From positions 1 to 41,010 of the forward strand of contig NZ_PNJW01000024.1 in NCBI RefSeq assembly GCF_013822155.1: 41,010 nucleotides of DNA. The letters are read 5' to 3'. Shown in pieces: positions 10,197-19,400 of this stretch (positions are counted from its first letter, which is position 1; each line of letters opens with the position of its first letter). Both the position numbers and the translations under genes were made by a program. The notes beneath the pieces are model-generated. The model searched no databases. It saw only the letters and a program-made list of their open reading frames with translations, and was not told the DNA's origin. The stretch is from Flavobacterium sp. (GTDB lineage Bacteria > Bacteroidota > Bacteroidia > Flavobacteriales > Flavobacteriaceae).

Positions 10197-11501
10197 CTAT
10201 TTCAATACTTCAAACATTGCTTTTGCTTTCAACAAACATTCTTCATATTCGCCTTCGGGAGTTGCTTCGGATGTGATGGCACTTCCAACGGAAAAAGATA
10301 GGTATTGATTTTCAGCATTATATAAAATACTGCGAATCACAACATTAAAATCAAAATCACCTTCGGGAGTGAAATAACCAACGGCTCCGCTGTATAATCC
10401 ACGTTTGGTTTCTTCTAATTTTTCAATAATCTGCATCGCAGAAATTTTTGGAGCACCGGTCATACTTCCCATCGGGAAAGTAGTTTTGAGAATTTCAACC
10501 GGTGAAGTGGTGATTTCTACTTGAGAAACAACAGTAGAAATCATTTGATGCACTTGCTTAAACGTATAAATTTTGCACAACTCTTCTACTTCTACCGAAC
10601 CTTTTGTGGCGGTGCGAGATAAATCATTGCGAACCAAATCTACAATCATAATATTTTCGGCTCGTTCTTTCGGATTATTTTCTAAATCCATTTTTGATTG
10701 TTCATCTAAAATTGGGTCCAGATTTCTTCTGGATGTTCCTTTGATGGGTTGCAAAATAACTTTGGTTCCTTCCTTTTTTAAATACCTTTCGGGTGAAGCG
10801 GACAATAAATAATGATGACTATTTTTAAAATAAACAGCAAAAGGCGGTTCAGAAATTTTATTTAGTTTTTGATAGATTTCCAAAGGGTTAATTTGTACTT
10901 CTTCGGAATAAAATTCCATGCAAAAATTAGCTTCATAAATGTCGCCGTGATGAATATGTTCGAGCATTTTGGAAACTTTCACGAGGTAAGCTTCATTCGA
11001 AATTCGTTGTTGAATTTTAATCTCTCGTAATCCCGAAGATTCGGGAGCAAAGTGGGAAGTTGCTTTCGCATTCAAAATTGCTGAAAAATCATCGGCTATT
11101 TCATCATCACAAAGTCTTAAATACTGAACTTCCAATTGATTTTCTTTCAAAAAAAACAGCTTTTTAGGTTGAAAGAAATACAAATCAGGAAAGGCTAATC
11201 CGTCAAAATTTTTAGAAGTTAAAGCCTCTGTATCATTTTTTAAATCATACGAAAGGTAGCCAAATAACCAGTCTTTGGTATGTGATTGGTATTGTTGTAA
11301 GTCTTCAAAAGCATTAAAATAATCGGTTTTAATAGACGTAAAAGCATCTACTGCCAAAACCGCATCATAAGTCGAATATTTTTGATGGTACTTATTCGTG
11401 TCTAAAAAAACTACTTCTTTGAATTGATTGGCCCATTCCAACAAATTACTTTTGAAGGATTCCGGATTTTCAAGAGTGAAACTTTTGACAGTTCTTAACA
11501 T
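10197..11501 (-). CDS. pabB: Aminodeoxychorismate synthase component I (PabB)
   Basis: 434 residues, a chorismate-utilising enzyme. The motif at 252-256 is PIKGT with Lys254; in this family Lys marks PabB (it attacks chorismate C2), whereas TrpE has Ala there, so folate rather than tryptophan synthesis is favoured. Other blocks: ENIMIVDLVRNDLSR, FPMGSMTGAPKISAM and RGLYSGAVGY. The product, 4-amino-4-deoxychorismate, leads to p-aminobenzoate. No glutamine amidotransferase (PabA) or lyase (PabC) gene is next to it, so these must be elsewhere. It begins 7 bp after the FMN reductase stop, in one operon with tilS and dsbD. Confidence 0.9.
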   Translation of the reverse strand: MLRTVKSFTLENPESFKSNLLEWANQFKEVVFLDTNKYHQKYSTYDAVLAVDAFTSIKTDYFNAFEDLQQYQSHTKDWLFGYLSYDLKNDTEALTSKNFDGLAFPDLYFFQPKKLFFLKENQLEVQYLRLCDDEIADDFSAILNAKATSHFAPESSGLREIKIQQRISNEAYLVKVSKMLEHIHHGDIYEANFCMEFYSEEVQINPLEIYQKLNKISEPPFAVYFKNSHHYLLSASPERYLKKEGTKVILQPIKGTSRRNLDPILDEQSKMDLENNPKERAENIMIVDLVRNDLSRTATKGSVEVEELCKIYTFKQVHQMISTVVSQVEITTSPVEILKTTFPMGSMTGAPKISAMQIIEKLEETKRGLYSGAVGYFTPEGDFDFNVVIRSILYNAENQYLSFSVGSAITSEATPEGEYEECLLKAKAMFEVLK

Positions 11502-11508
11502 CGAAAAG

Positions 11509-12048
11509 TTATTTCAATTGATTTTCGAACTGGTGTAATTTTAATAAAATCTCTTTTCTCAATTCTTCGTTGGTGATTGTTTTTTCTGCTAAAGAAAAGT
11601 TTTCTTTAAACGAAGGAAAGGAAAATGTATCAACTACTTCTCCACCAAAACGCGGAATCAAATTTTTTACTACTTCCAACGAACTCATACCTCCTCTTGC
11701 TCCTGTTGATGCACTAACAAGAAATACTTTTTTACCTTCAAGGAATTTTCGATCCAATCGCGACAGCCAATCCAACACATTTTTAAAGAATGCAGAAGGA
11801 TTACTATTGTGTTCATTCACAGAAATAATAATTCCTTCAGAAGCTTGAATATGCTTATAAATTTGATTGATTGAAGATGGAAAACCATTTTCGCGTTGCT
11901 CATCTTCACTGTAAACAATCAAGTCCATATCAGACAATTTGAATAATTCAAACGTTGACTCTTTCAATTGAGTAGTCAAATAGGTTACTAATTCGTGATT
12001 AATTGAAGTAGAAGAATTACTTCCGGCAAAGGCTAAGAGGGTAGACAT
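11509..12048 (-). CDS. NADPH-dependent FMN reductase family protein
   Basis: 179 residues with a flavodoxin-like fold: the phosphate loop GSNSSTSINHE at the N-terminus, IIISVNEHNSNPSAFFKNVLDWLSR in the middle and SASTGARGG as the second flavin loop. The family uses NAD(P)H to reduce FMN, quinones or similar acceptors; the substrate cannot be read from sequence. It is the first gene of the minus-strand group with pabB, tilS and dsbD. A near-match promoter box (TACCTTTA on the minus strand, plus-strand 12064-12071, one mismatch to TAnnTTTG) lies just upstream. Confidence 0.85.
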   Translation of the reverse strand: MSTLLAFAGSNSSTSINHELVTYLTTQLKESTFELFKLSDMDLIVYSEDEQRENGFPSSINQIYKHIQASEGIIISVNEHNSNPSAFFKNVLDWLSRLDRKFLEGKKVFLVSASTGARGGMSSLEVVKNLIPRFGGEVVDTFSFPSFKENFSLAEKTITNEELRKEILLKLHQFENQLK

Positions 12049-12116
12049 GGCTATTTTTTTTTGTAAAGGTAAGGAAGAATTTTATTGTTACAAACCTTAA
12101 ATAAAATGACTCTAAA

Positions 12117-12155
12117 AGAAAACCCCGTCAGAGTTTTGAATGTTGACGGGGTTTA
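12117..12155 (-). terminator. Intrinsic terminator after lpdA
   Basis: A perfect 10-bp stem, AACCCCGTCA at 12121-12130 and its complement at 12144-12153, with a 13-nt loop. On the minus strand it ends in TTTTCTTTT. It separates lpdA from the FMN reductase operon. Confidence 0.87.
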
Positions 12156-12177
12156 AAATAAAACGTTGAATTATATT

Positions 12178-13581
12178 TTACACATGCAACGCACGGTTTT
12201 CTGTTGCAGCCAAAGCCGCTTCTTTTACCGCTTCAGCAAAAGTTGGATGAGCGTGACTCATTCTTGAAATATCTTCGGCACTGGCTCTAAATTCCATTGC
12301 AGTTACTGCTTCGGCAATTAAATCGGCACAACGTGGGCCAATCATGTGAACGCCTAGCACTTCATCGGTTTTCGCATCAGCTAATATTTTCACAAATCCG
12401 TCCGTATCACCGCCGGCTCTTGCTCTTCCTAAAGCTTTAAATGGGAAACTTCCCGATTTGAAGGCTACTCCTTCTTCTTTTAATTGCTCTTCTGTTTTTC
12501 CAACAGCGGCAACTTCCGGCCAAGTGTATACCACACCCGGAATTAAATTATAATCAATGTGCGGTTTTTGTCCGGCTAAAATTTCGGCAACCAATACTCC
12601 TTCTTCTTCCGCTTTGTGAGCTAGCATGGCTCCACGAACTACATCGCCAATAGCATAAATATTTGCGGCTGTTGTTTGCAAATGATTGTTTACTTCAATC
12701 TGACCTTTATCGGTTACTTTTACTCCAGCTTTTTCGGCATGTAAACCATCCGTATAAGGTCTTCTTCCAACAGAAACCAAACAATAATCTCCTTCTAACG
12801 ATAAAATTTCTCCTTTTGGAGTTTCGGCTTCAACAGTTACAATTTTTCCTTTGCGGTTAACCGATTTAACTTTATGTGAAGTATAGAATTTCATTCCTTG
12901 TTTTTTCAACACTTTGGTTAATTCTTTCGACAAAGAAGCATCCATTCCCGGAATAATTCGGTCCATAAATTCTACTACAGAAACTTGTGCACCCAAACGA
13001 AGGTACACTTGCCCTAATTCGATTCCGATTACACCTCCACCAATAATGACTAGATGTTTAGGAATTTCAGGTAATTTCAACGCTTCAGTTGAAGTGATAA
13101 CTTTTTCTTTGTCTAATTTTATGAATGGCAACGAAGAAGGTTTTGAACCTGTTGCAATGATTGAATAGTTAGCTTCAATGGTCTCCGAAGAACCATCATT
13201 TTTTGTCACTTTTACATGGGTTGCATCTTCAAACGAACCCACTCCTTCAAAAACAGTAATCTTATTTTTATCCATCAAAAACTTGATTCCACCCGTTGTT
13301 TGGTCAACCACAGCTTGTTTTCGGGCAATCATTTTTTCCAGATTTACTTTCACTTTACCCACTTCGATACCGTGCTCTTCAAAATGAGCCACAGCATCGT
13401 GGTAATGATGAGAAGAAGAAAGTAAAGCTTTAGAAGGGATACAACCCACATTTAAACAAGTACCGCCTAAAACCGAATATTTTTCGATAATAGCCGTTTT
13501 AAATCCTAATTGTGCACAACGAATGGCAGCCACATAACCTCCTGGACCGGAACCGATGATAGCAACATCAAATTGACTCAT
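12178..13581 (-). CDS. lpdA: Dihydrolipoyl dehydrogenase (E3)
   Basis: 467 residues, full length. The FAD-binding motif GSGPGGYVAA is at the N-terminus, the redox disulfide GGTCLNVGCIPSK has Cys42 and Cys47, the NAD-binding GGGVIGIELGQVY is mid-chain, and the second FAD motif is YAIGDVV. The C-terminal dimer domain carries the His-Pro...Glu pair (HPTFAEA, His445 and Glu450) that completes the partner's active site. It reoxidises lipoamide in pyruvate and 2-oxoglutarate dehydrogenases or the glycine cleavage system. It is transcribed alone, with its own promoter and terminator, and is divergent from pckA, so it is probably the shared E3 subunit. Confidence 0.96.
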   Translation of the reverse strand: MSQFDVAIIGSGPGGYVAAIRCAQLGFKTAIIEKYSVLGGTCLNVGCIPSKALLSSSHHYHDAVAHFEEHGIEVGKVKVNLEKMIARKQAVVDQTTGGIKFLMDKNKITVFEGVGSFEDATHVKVTKNDGSSETIEANYSIIATGSKPSSLPFIKLDKEKVITSTEALKLPEIPKHLVIIGGGVIGIELGQVYLRLGAQVSVVEFMDRIIPGMDASLSKELTKVLKKQGMKFYTSHKVKSVNRKGKIVTVEAETPKGEILSLEGDYCLVSVGRRPYTDGLHAEKAGVKVTDKGQIEVNNHLQTTAANIYAIGDVVRGAMLAHKAEEEGVLVAEILAGQKPHIDYNLIPGVVYTWPEVAAVGKTEEQLKEEGVAFKSGSFPFKALGRARAGGDTDGFVKILADAKTDEVLGVHMIGPRCADLIAEAVTAMEFRASAEDISRMSHAHPTFAEAVKEAALAATENRALHV

Positions 13582-13622
13582 ATATATTTTTATTTAGTAG
13601 TTAAATATCAGTTAAACGACTG

Positions 13623-13630
13623 CAAAATTA
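13623..13630 (-). promoter_or_regulatory. -7 promoter element (TAATTTTG) for lpdA
   Basis: Plus-strand CAAAATTA, a perfect TAnnTTTG on the minus strand, about 42 bp ahead of the lpdA ATG. No TTG lies at the expected -33 position. The 290-bp spacer 13582-13871 holds this and whatever promoter pckA uses; I could not find a perfect box for pckA. Confidence 0.5.
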
Positions 13631-13871
13631 CGAATGTTTTTGGTACTTTTAAGAATTGCTTTAGTAAACTTTTTCAAATAATAAAATTCGAAAGTTACTC
13701 ATTCGTAACCACTTATAAATCAACACAAAGCAATGAAATCGTTTTCGTAGATTTCTCATTTTCATGACATTTATCATCTTTATTGGAGGTAAATTTAGTG
13801 ACCTTTGGAGTATAAGATTTTAAGTTATAATCAAATAAAAAATAGACGTTAAATAAATAAATTTTAGTACC

Positions 13872-15491
13872 ATGAAAAATATCAAAGTCATTCAAGAGCT
13901 TCACGATTTGGGAATCACAGGTTACCACGAAGTTGTTTACAATCCTTCTTATGAAGAATTATTTCAAGCCGAAACTTCTCACATGAGAAAAGGATATGAA
14001 AAAGGAGCCTTAACAGATACTGGAGCTGTAGCAGTAAAAACTGGAGTTTTTACAGGCCGTTCTCCTAAAGACAGATATATTGTTAAAGATGAAATTACTG
14101 AAAATACCATTTGCTGGGATGGGAAAGTTAACTTTCCAACTACAAATGAAATTTGGAAAGATTTAAAATCATTAGTTTTAAAACAACTTTCCATCTCTAA
14201 AAAAATATATGTGGTGGATGCATTTTGTGGAACCAATCCAGACACTCGTTTAAAAGTTCGTTTTGTAATGGAAGTGGCTTGGCAAGCTCATTTTGTAACC
14301 AATATGTTTATTCGTCCTTCCATTTATGAACTAGAAAATTTTGGTGAACCTGATTTTATTGTGATGAATGGTTCTAAAACAACTAACCCAAATTGGAAAG
14401 AACAAGGCTTAAATTCTGAAAACTTTGTAGTTTTCAATTTAACTGAAAAAATCCAAATTATTGGTGGTACTTGGTACGGTGGTGAAATGAAAAAAGGAAT
14501 GTTTGCCATGATGAATTACTACCTTCCTTTAAAAGGAATGGCTTCAATGCATTGTTCTGCTAATGTAGGAGAAAAAGGAGATGTAGCTGTTTTCTTTGGA
14601 TTATCAGGTACAGGAAAAACAACACTTTCTGCCGATCCAAAACGTTATCTAATTGGTGATGATGAACATGGTTGGGACAACAATGGGGTTTTCAACTTTG
14701 AAGGAGGTTGTTATGCCAAAGTAATCGACTTAAGCGAAGAAAATGAACCGGATATTTGGAGAGCAATCAAACGGGATGCCTTATTAGAAAATGTAGTGGT
14801 AAATGAATATGGTGAAGTCGATTATTATGACCATTCAATTACTGAAAACTCTAGAGTTTCATACCCAATTTACCACATCAATAAAATTGTATTACCGTCA
14901 AAAGCAGGTCATGCTAAAAAAATAATTTACCTTTCTGCTGATGCATTTGGTGTGCTACCTCCAGTGTCTATTTTAAATGATGACCAAGCTCAATACCATT
15001 TCTTATGTGGTTACACCTCTAAGTTGGCAGGAACAGAAAGAGGAATTACTGCACCTGAACCTTCATTCTCACCTGCTTTCGGTGAAGCGTTTTTAACTTT
15101 ACATCCAACCATGTATTCTAAAACATTAATTGGAAAAATGAAAGAGCACGGAGCAAAAGCATATTTAGTTAATACCGGTTGGAATGGTACCGGAAAAAGA
15201 ATTTCATTGAAAGATACACGTGCCATTATTGATGCCATTTTAAGTGGTGAGATTGATCAAATGGAAACAAAACACATTCCTTTCTTGAATTTAACTGTTC
15301 CAACATCATTACCAAATGTAAGTAAAGGTATTCTTGATCCAAGAGACACTTATAAATCAGAAGAAGAATGGGAAGTGAAAGCCAAAGATTTAGCTTCACG
15401 CTATATCAAAAACTTTGAACAATATACTGATACAGAAGAAGGTAAAAAATTGGTTTATGCCGGTCCAAGCTTAGAAAATGTATTAGCATAA
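13872..15491 (+). CDS. pckA: Phosphoenolpyruvate carboxykinase (ATP)
   Basis: 539 residues, the usual size of the ATP-dependent enzyme. Key motifs: [14 protein letters not shown] (oxaloacetate/PEP site), the kinase P-loop [11 protein letters not shown] at about 243-253, the metal-binding [11 protein letters not shown] and the late [18 protein letters not shown]. It converts oxaloacetate and ATP to PEP, CO2 and ADP. It is the first committed gluconeogenic step and fits an organism living on peptides and amino acids. It is single, divergent from lpdA, and ends at a strong terminator. Confidence 0.97.
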   Translation: MKNIKVIQELHDLGITGYHEVVYNPSYEELFQAETSHMRKGYEKGALTDTGAVAVKTGVFTGRSPKDRYIVKDEITENTICWDGKVNFPTTNEIWKDLKSLVLKQLSISKKIYVVDAFCGTNPDTRLKVRFVMEVAWQAHFVTNMFIRPSIYELENFGEPDFIVMNGSKTTNPNWKEQGLNSENFVVFNLTEKIQIIGGTWYGGEMKKGMFAMMNYYLPLKGMASMHCSANVGEKGDVAVFFGLSGTGKTTLSADPKRYLIGDDEHGWDNNGVFNFEGGCYAKVIDLSEENEPDIWRAIKRDALLENVVVNEYGEVDYYDHSITENSRVSYPIYHINKIVLPSKAGHAKKIIYLSADAFGVLPPVSILNDDQAQYHFLCGYTSKLAGTERGITAPEPSFSPAFGEAFLTLHPTMYSKTLIGKMKEHGAKAYLVNTGWNGTGKRISLKDTRAIIDAILSGEIDQMETKHIPFLNLTVPTSLPNVSKGILDPRDTYKSEEEWEVKAKDLASRYIKNFEQYTDTEEGKKLVYAGPSLENVLA

Positions 15492-15518
15492 CTCAAAAGC
15501 AAACAACACTTGTTTTTC

Positions 15519-15560
15519 TCAAAACCCGATTGGATTTTTCCGTCGGGTTTTGAATTTTTA
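15519..15560 (+). terminator. Intrinsic terminator after pckA
   Basis: A perfect 11-bp stem, TCAAAACCCGA at 15519-15529 and TCGGGTTTTGA at 15543-15553, followed by a T-rich stretch to 15559. Confidence 0.85.
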
Positions 15561-15593
15561 ACGTTTATTAGTTAACTGACTCATAATTAATAG

Positions 15594-15601
15594 TACCTTT
15601 G
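15594..15601 (+). promoter_or_regulatory. -7 promoter element (TACCTTTG) for the RsmB-type methyltransferase gene
   Basis: A perfect TAnnTTTG ending 17 bp before the ATG at 15619, which implies a 5' leader of about 10 nt. No exact TTG at -33. Confidence 0.6.
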
Positions 15602-15618
15602 CAGGCTATTTTATTGAA

Positions 15619-16836
15619 ATGAGATTACACAGAAATTTAGTTTACACTACGATCGATTCCTTGAATGCCATATTTAACGAAGGTGAATATGCCGATAAAG
15701 TGGTCGCTAGAGCATTAAAAAAAGACAAACGTTGGGGAAGTTCAGATAGAAAATTTGTGGCTGAAACCATCTATGAAATTGTTCGATGGAAACGATTATA
15801 TGGCGAAATTGCTGAAGTAAAAGAACCTTATGACCGTGATGATTTATGGAGAATGTTCGCCGCTTGGGCCGTTTTAAGAGGCTACCCAATACCTGATTGG
15901 AGACAATTGGAAGGAACTCCGCAACGCAAAATCAAAGGTCGTTTTGATGAATTATCCAAAATAAGAAAATACCGTGAATCTATTCCTGATTGGATGGATG
16001 AAATGGGTGTAAAAGAATTAGGAGAAGAACTTTGGTCGAAAGAAATTGCTGCTCAAAACCAACAAGCTCAAGTTATTTTAAGAGTAAATACCTTAAAAAC
16101 AACAAAACAAAAATTGCGTGCAATCTTGATGGATTTAAACATCGAAACAGATTACCTTGAAAAACAAGCAGATGCCTTAGTCTTGAAAGAGCGAGCAAAT
16201 GTTTTTTTAACCGATGCTTTTAAAGAGGGATTATTTGAAGTACAAGATGCAAATTCACAACTCGTAGCTGCCTTTTTAGATGTAAAACCCGGAATGAAAG
16301 TAGTTGACACTTGTGCCGGTGCAGGTGGAAAAACCTTGCATATGGCATCCTTAATGGAAAACAAAGGGTTGTTAATAGCAATGGACTTATACGAAAGTAA
16401 ATTAAAACAATTAAAACTTCGTGCAAAACGAAATGGGGCTTTCAATATTGAATACCGTATTATTGATTCTACGAAAGTAATTAAAAAACTATACGAAAAA
16501 GCTGATCGTGTATTAATCGATGCTCCTTGTAGTGGTTTAGGTGTTTTAAAAAGAAATCCCGATAGCAAATGGAAACTACAACCGGAATTCATAGACAATA
16601 TCCGTAAAGTACAAGCAGAAGTTTTAGAAAGTTATTCCAGAATTGTAAAACCGGGTGGAAAAATGGTTTATGCTACCTGTTCTATCCTACCCTCTGAAAA
16701 CCAAGAACAAATTAAGCGTTTCTTAACTACTGAAAACGGTAAAAACTTTACCTTTGTACAAGATAAAAAAATTCTAGCCTCCGAATCTGGTTTTGATGGG
16801 TTTTATATGGCCTTATTAGAACGTAAAAACGAATAA
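15619..16836 (+). CDS. RsmB/NOP family rRNA cytosine-C5 methyltransferase
   Basis: 405 residues. The C-terminal half is a class I SAM methyltransferase: VVDTCAGAGGKTLHMA binds SAM, and both family cysteines are present, Cys304 in DAPCSGLG and the nucleophile Cys354 in YATCSILPSENQ. The N-terminal 150 residues form a helical RNA-binding region similar to the NusB-like part of RsmB but shorter. The target is probably a 16S rRNA cytosine, though RsmF and tRNA enzymes share these motifs, so I give no symbol. The endonuclease gene starts 4 bp after its stop and could be co-transcribed, an odd pairing of a cytoplasmic enzyme with secreted nucleases. Confidence 0.9.
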   Translation: MRLHRNLVYTTIDSLNAIFNEGEYADKVVARALKKDKRWGSSDRKFVAETIYEIVRWKRLYGEIAEVKEPYDRDDLWRMFAAWAVLRGYPIPDWRQLEGTPQRKIKGRFDELSKIRKYRESIPDWMDEMGVKELGEELWSKEIAAQNQQAQVILRVNTLKTTKQKLRAILMDLNIETDYLEKQADALVLKERANVFLTDAFKEGLFEVQDANSQLVAAFLDVKPGMKVVDTCAGAGGKTLHMASLMENKGLLIAMDLYESKLKQLKLRAKRNGAFNIEYRIIDSTKVIKKLYEKADRVLIDAPCSGLGVLKRNPDSKWKLQPEFIDNIRKVQAEVLESYSRIVKPGGKMVYATCSILPSENQEQIKRFLTTENGKNFTFVQDKKILASESGFDGFYMALLERKNE

Positions 16837-16840
16837 TTAC

Positions 16841-17893
16841 ATGAAAAAAATCTACTCTATTTTATTGTTATTAGTTGTAACGCTTGGGTTTTCTCAGCAA
16901 GCATATTACAATGGAATTAACTTTAGTTTAAACGGTCAACCGCTCAAAAATCAATTGGCTCAACTGATAATTACTACTCACACCAAAGAACTTAGTTATT
17001 CTCAAGTTTGGAATGCTTTAAAAATTACTGATTTAGATCCTTCTAATTCTGCAAATTTATTGTTAGTATACGGTTGGGAAAATGGTTCCGATGGTGATGT
17101 AACCAACGACTTAAGCAGAAATAAAAATGATAATGGTGGCAGTAACGGTCAATGGAACCGAGAACACGTTTATGCTCAATCTGTTGGAACACCTGACTTA
17201 GGTCAAAGTGGTCCCGGAGCTGATGCTCACATGCTTCGTGCTTGTGATGTACAACGCAATGGCACGCGAGCTAACAGAAAATTTGCTACTGGCTCAGGAA
17301 ATTCTACTGTTGTCGGTGCAAATTGGTATCCCGGTGATGAATGGAAAGGTGATGTAGCCCGAATCATTATGTATATGTATCTTCATTATGGGAATCAATG
17401 CTTGCCTTCAAATATTGGAGTTGGAGCCAATGCAGATGCCGGTGATGATATGATTGATTTATTTTTAACTTGGAATGCGGAAGATCCTGTTTCACAAACT
17501 GAAATAAATAGAAATAACTACTTGACTAATGCAAATAATACATACGGTCAAGGAAACAGAAATCCATTTATTGATAATCCTTATTTAGCTACAAAAATTT
17601 GGGGAGGACTCCCTGCTCAAGATATTTGGGGAACTTTATCAACTACACAAATGGTTGCTTTTGAGTTTAGCCTTTATCCAAATCCAACCAATGACAGAAG
17701 AATTAATATAGATTCTGAAATGGAAGTGGATGAAATTCAATTAATCAATATCAATGGTCAATTGATGCAACAAATTCAAAAACCAACTCGAACTAATAAT
17801 ACGTATACGATTGAAAATTTACCTCCCGGATTTTATTTTATAAAAATATCTTCTAAAAATCAATCTATTACTAAAAAAGTGATTGTAAATTAG
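16841..17893 (+). CDS. Secreted endonuclease I family protein with T9SS sorting domain (copy 1)
   Basis: 350 residues. The signal peptide (about 1-18) is cleaved before QQAYYNG. The Endonuclease_1 domain (about 20-265) carries the His-Me finger motif NREHVYAQS with His109, then ADAHMLRACD and GDVARIIMYMY. The C-terminal 74 residues are a type A T9SS sorting domain (YPNPTNDRR, then GFYFIKISS and a Lys-rich end). Expected role: an extracellular or surface-bound DNase/RNase that frees nucleotides and phosphate. It lies directly upstream of a second nuclease whose catalytic domain has diverged while the sorting domain is nearly the same. Confidence 0.9.
   Translation: MKKIYSILLLLVVTLGFSQQAYYNGINFSLNGQPLKNQLAQLIITTHTKELSYSQVWNALKITDLDPSNSANLLLVYGWENGSDGDVTNDLSRNKNDNGGSNGQWNREHVYAQSVGTPDLGQSGPGADAHMLRACDVQRNGTRANRKFATGSGNSTVVGANWYPGDEWKGDVARIIMYMYLHYGNQCLPSNIGVGANADAGDDMIDLFLTWNAEDPVSQTEINRNNYLTNANNTYGQGNRNPFIDNPYLATKIWGGLPAQDIWGTLSTTQMVAFEFSLYPNPTNDRRINIDSEMEVDEIQLININGQLMQQIQKPTRTNNTYTIENLPPGFYFIKISSKNQSITKKVIVN
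17673..17893 (+). repeat. Sorting-domain DNA repeat, copy 1
   Basis: 221 bp encoding the C-terminal sorting domain of the first nuclease. It aligns without gaps to 18807-19027, offset 1134 bp. By eye I count 19 mismatches (about 91% identity), with only 2 in the first 117 bp. Confidence 0.93.
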
Positions 17894-17932
17894 TTACTTT
17901 ATTTAAAAAAAAATACCTCAAATTAAATTATA

Positions 17933-19027
17933 ATGAAAAAAATTTACATCGTGGTGTACCTATTTTCATCACTTATTTTTGCTCAAAATTCAATAGAAAC
18001 AATTCCCCCCGGATATTATGATAATGCGATTGGTTTTACAGGTTATACTTTAAAAACAAAATTGAAAACAATAATTACTAATGGACATGATGGTAATTCG
18101 TATGACAATCTTTTCACGGATATAAAAGGATTTAAAACTACCGATGTGGATCATTATTATGAAGATGATGGTTCTATTTTAGATATGTATTCTGAAAAAC
18201 CCAATGCGACAGATGCCTACAACTATAGTTATTATGCCAACGACAAATGTGGTAGTTATCAAGGTGAATCAGATTGTTATAACGGTGAACATATAGTTCC
18301 ACAAAGCACTTATAACTCACAAATGCCGATGGTTGGCGACATTCATCAACTTATTCCAACAGATGGATATGTAAACAACCGAAGAAGCAATTATCCTTTT
18401 GGTATTGTTGCTAATCCAACATGGACTTCAACAAATGGTTCCAAACTTGGTGACATATCAGTTACCGAATATTCCGGAAAAGCGTTCGAACCTATCGATG
18501 AATTTAAAGGAGATATTGCCCGGATATTATTCTATTTTGCCACTCGCTATGAAACGCAAGTAGACAATTATTCCTTTCCAATGTTTAATGGAACTGAAAA
18601 TCAAGTATTCAAATTACCTTTTTTACAAATGCTAGTAGATTGGCATAATTCAGACCCTGTAAGCCAGTTTGAAATTGACCGTAATGATAATGCGTATATT
18701 TATCAAGGAAACAGAAACCCTTATATTGATCATCCGGAATATGTTCAACAAATTTGGAGTCAAGCCCTTTCTACAACAAATTTTGAGACATTGGCTACCA
18801 TTTCAATTTATCCAAATCCAACCAATGACAGAAGAATTAATATAGATTCTGAAATGGAACTGGACGAAATTCAATTAATCAATATCAATGGTCAATTGAT
18901 GCAACAAATTCAAAAACCAACTCAGACTAATAATATCTATACGGTTGAAAATTTACCTTCCGGATTTTATTTTATTAAAGTATCTTCCGAAAATCAATCT
19001 ATTACAAAAAAAATACTAGTGAATTAA
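17933..19027 (+). CDS. Secreted endonuclease I family protein with T9SS sorting domain (copy 2)
   Basis: 364 residues. The signal peptide (about 1-17) is cleaved before QNSIETIPPG. The nuclease motif NGEHIVPQS has His120 and is followed by GDIHQLIPTDGYVNNRRSN, which matches the family closely, and then GDIARILFYFATRY. The C-terminal 74 residues are a T9SS sorting domain almost identical to that of copy 1. The catalytic domains of the two copies are far less alike, and copy 2 keeps the canonical Pro in EHxxPQS while copy 1 has Ala. The gene begins 39 bp after copy 1 and ends at a terminator, so the pair is probably co-transcribed. Confidence 0.92.
   Translation: MKKIYIVVYLFSSLIFAQNSIETIPPGYYDNAIGFTGYTLKTKLKTIITNGHDGNSYDNLFTDIKGFKTTDVDHYYEDDGSILDMYSEKPNATDAYNYSYYANDKCGSYQGESDCYNGEHIVPQSTYNSQMPMVGDIHQLIPTDGYVNNRRSNYPFGIVANPTWTSTNGSKLGDISVTEYSGKAFEPIDEFKGDIARILFYFATRYETQVDNYSFPMFNGTENQVFKLPFLQMLVDWHNSDPVSQFEIDRNDNAYIYQGNRNPYIDHPEYVQQIWSQALSTTNFETLATISIYPNPTNDRRINIDSEMELDEIQLININGQLMQQIQKPTQTNNIYTVENLPSGFYFIKVSSENQSITKKILVN
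18807..19027 (+). repeat. Sorting-domain DNA repeat, copy 2
   Basis: 221 bp, the partner of 17673-17893. Most differences are clustered in the last 100 bp, including the final five codons. Confidence 0.93.
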
Positions 19028-19046
19028 TCTATTCATTTTTCACAGT

Positions 19047-19077
19047 AAAAACCTTCTCATTTTGAGAAGGTTTTTTT
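19047..19077 (+). terminator. Intrinsic terminator after the nuclease pair
   Basis: A 12-bp stem, AAAAACCTTCTC at 19047-19058 and GAGAAGGTTTTT at 19064-19075, with a 5-nt loop and a seven-T run. Confidence 0.85.
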
Positions 19078-19400
19078 ATGCCCTCCTATTTTATTTTAAC
19101 TATTTTTAATGATGAAATTAAATTTCAAATGATAAAAACTTTTCTATTAATTTTTTAGAAGTTATCATCGGAAGTTAGTTTTACTATGCTTCTTCTTTAT
19201 TTACTTAACGGTTTATATGGTAACTACCCTACTTTTTCAACTTCTGAATATGAAAATATAAGCCTTTTCAAAAACCAACATTCTTTTTTAGCCTAATAAT
19301 ATTTTGTTTTATGAATTGTCACAGGATTATTAGCGGTTTGGCTTGGACTTTTTTTAGCGAAATGAGAACCTTTTGCTAAAAAAATGTAACTTCGCAAACT
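19078..19400 (+). other. 323-bp spacer with a short open frame and possible gene remnant
   Basis: No convincing gene. A 36-codon frame at 19186-19296 (MLLLYLLNGLYGN... ending HSFLA) is followed in the same frame, after several stops, by a hydrophobic stretch IVTGLLAVWLGLFLAK at about 19315-19362. This could be the wreck of a small membrane protein gene or chance in A/T-rich DNA. TAACTTCG at 19387-19394, one mismatch from TAnnTTTG, is the likely -7 box of nrnA. Confidence 0.35.

Noticed and set aside
12663..13425. Several plus-strand frames opposite lpdA, and similar ones opposite yifB, dsbD and the methyltransferase
   Set aside because: They are shadows: no recognisable motifs, no spacing with neighbours, and the opposite strand holds full conserved genes.
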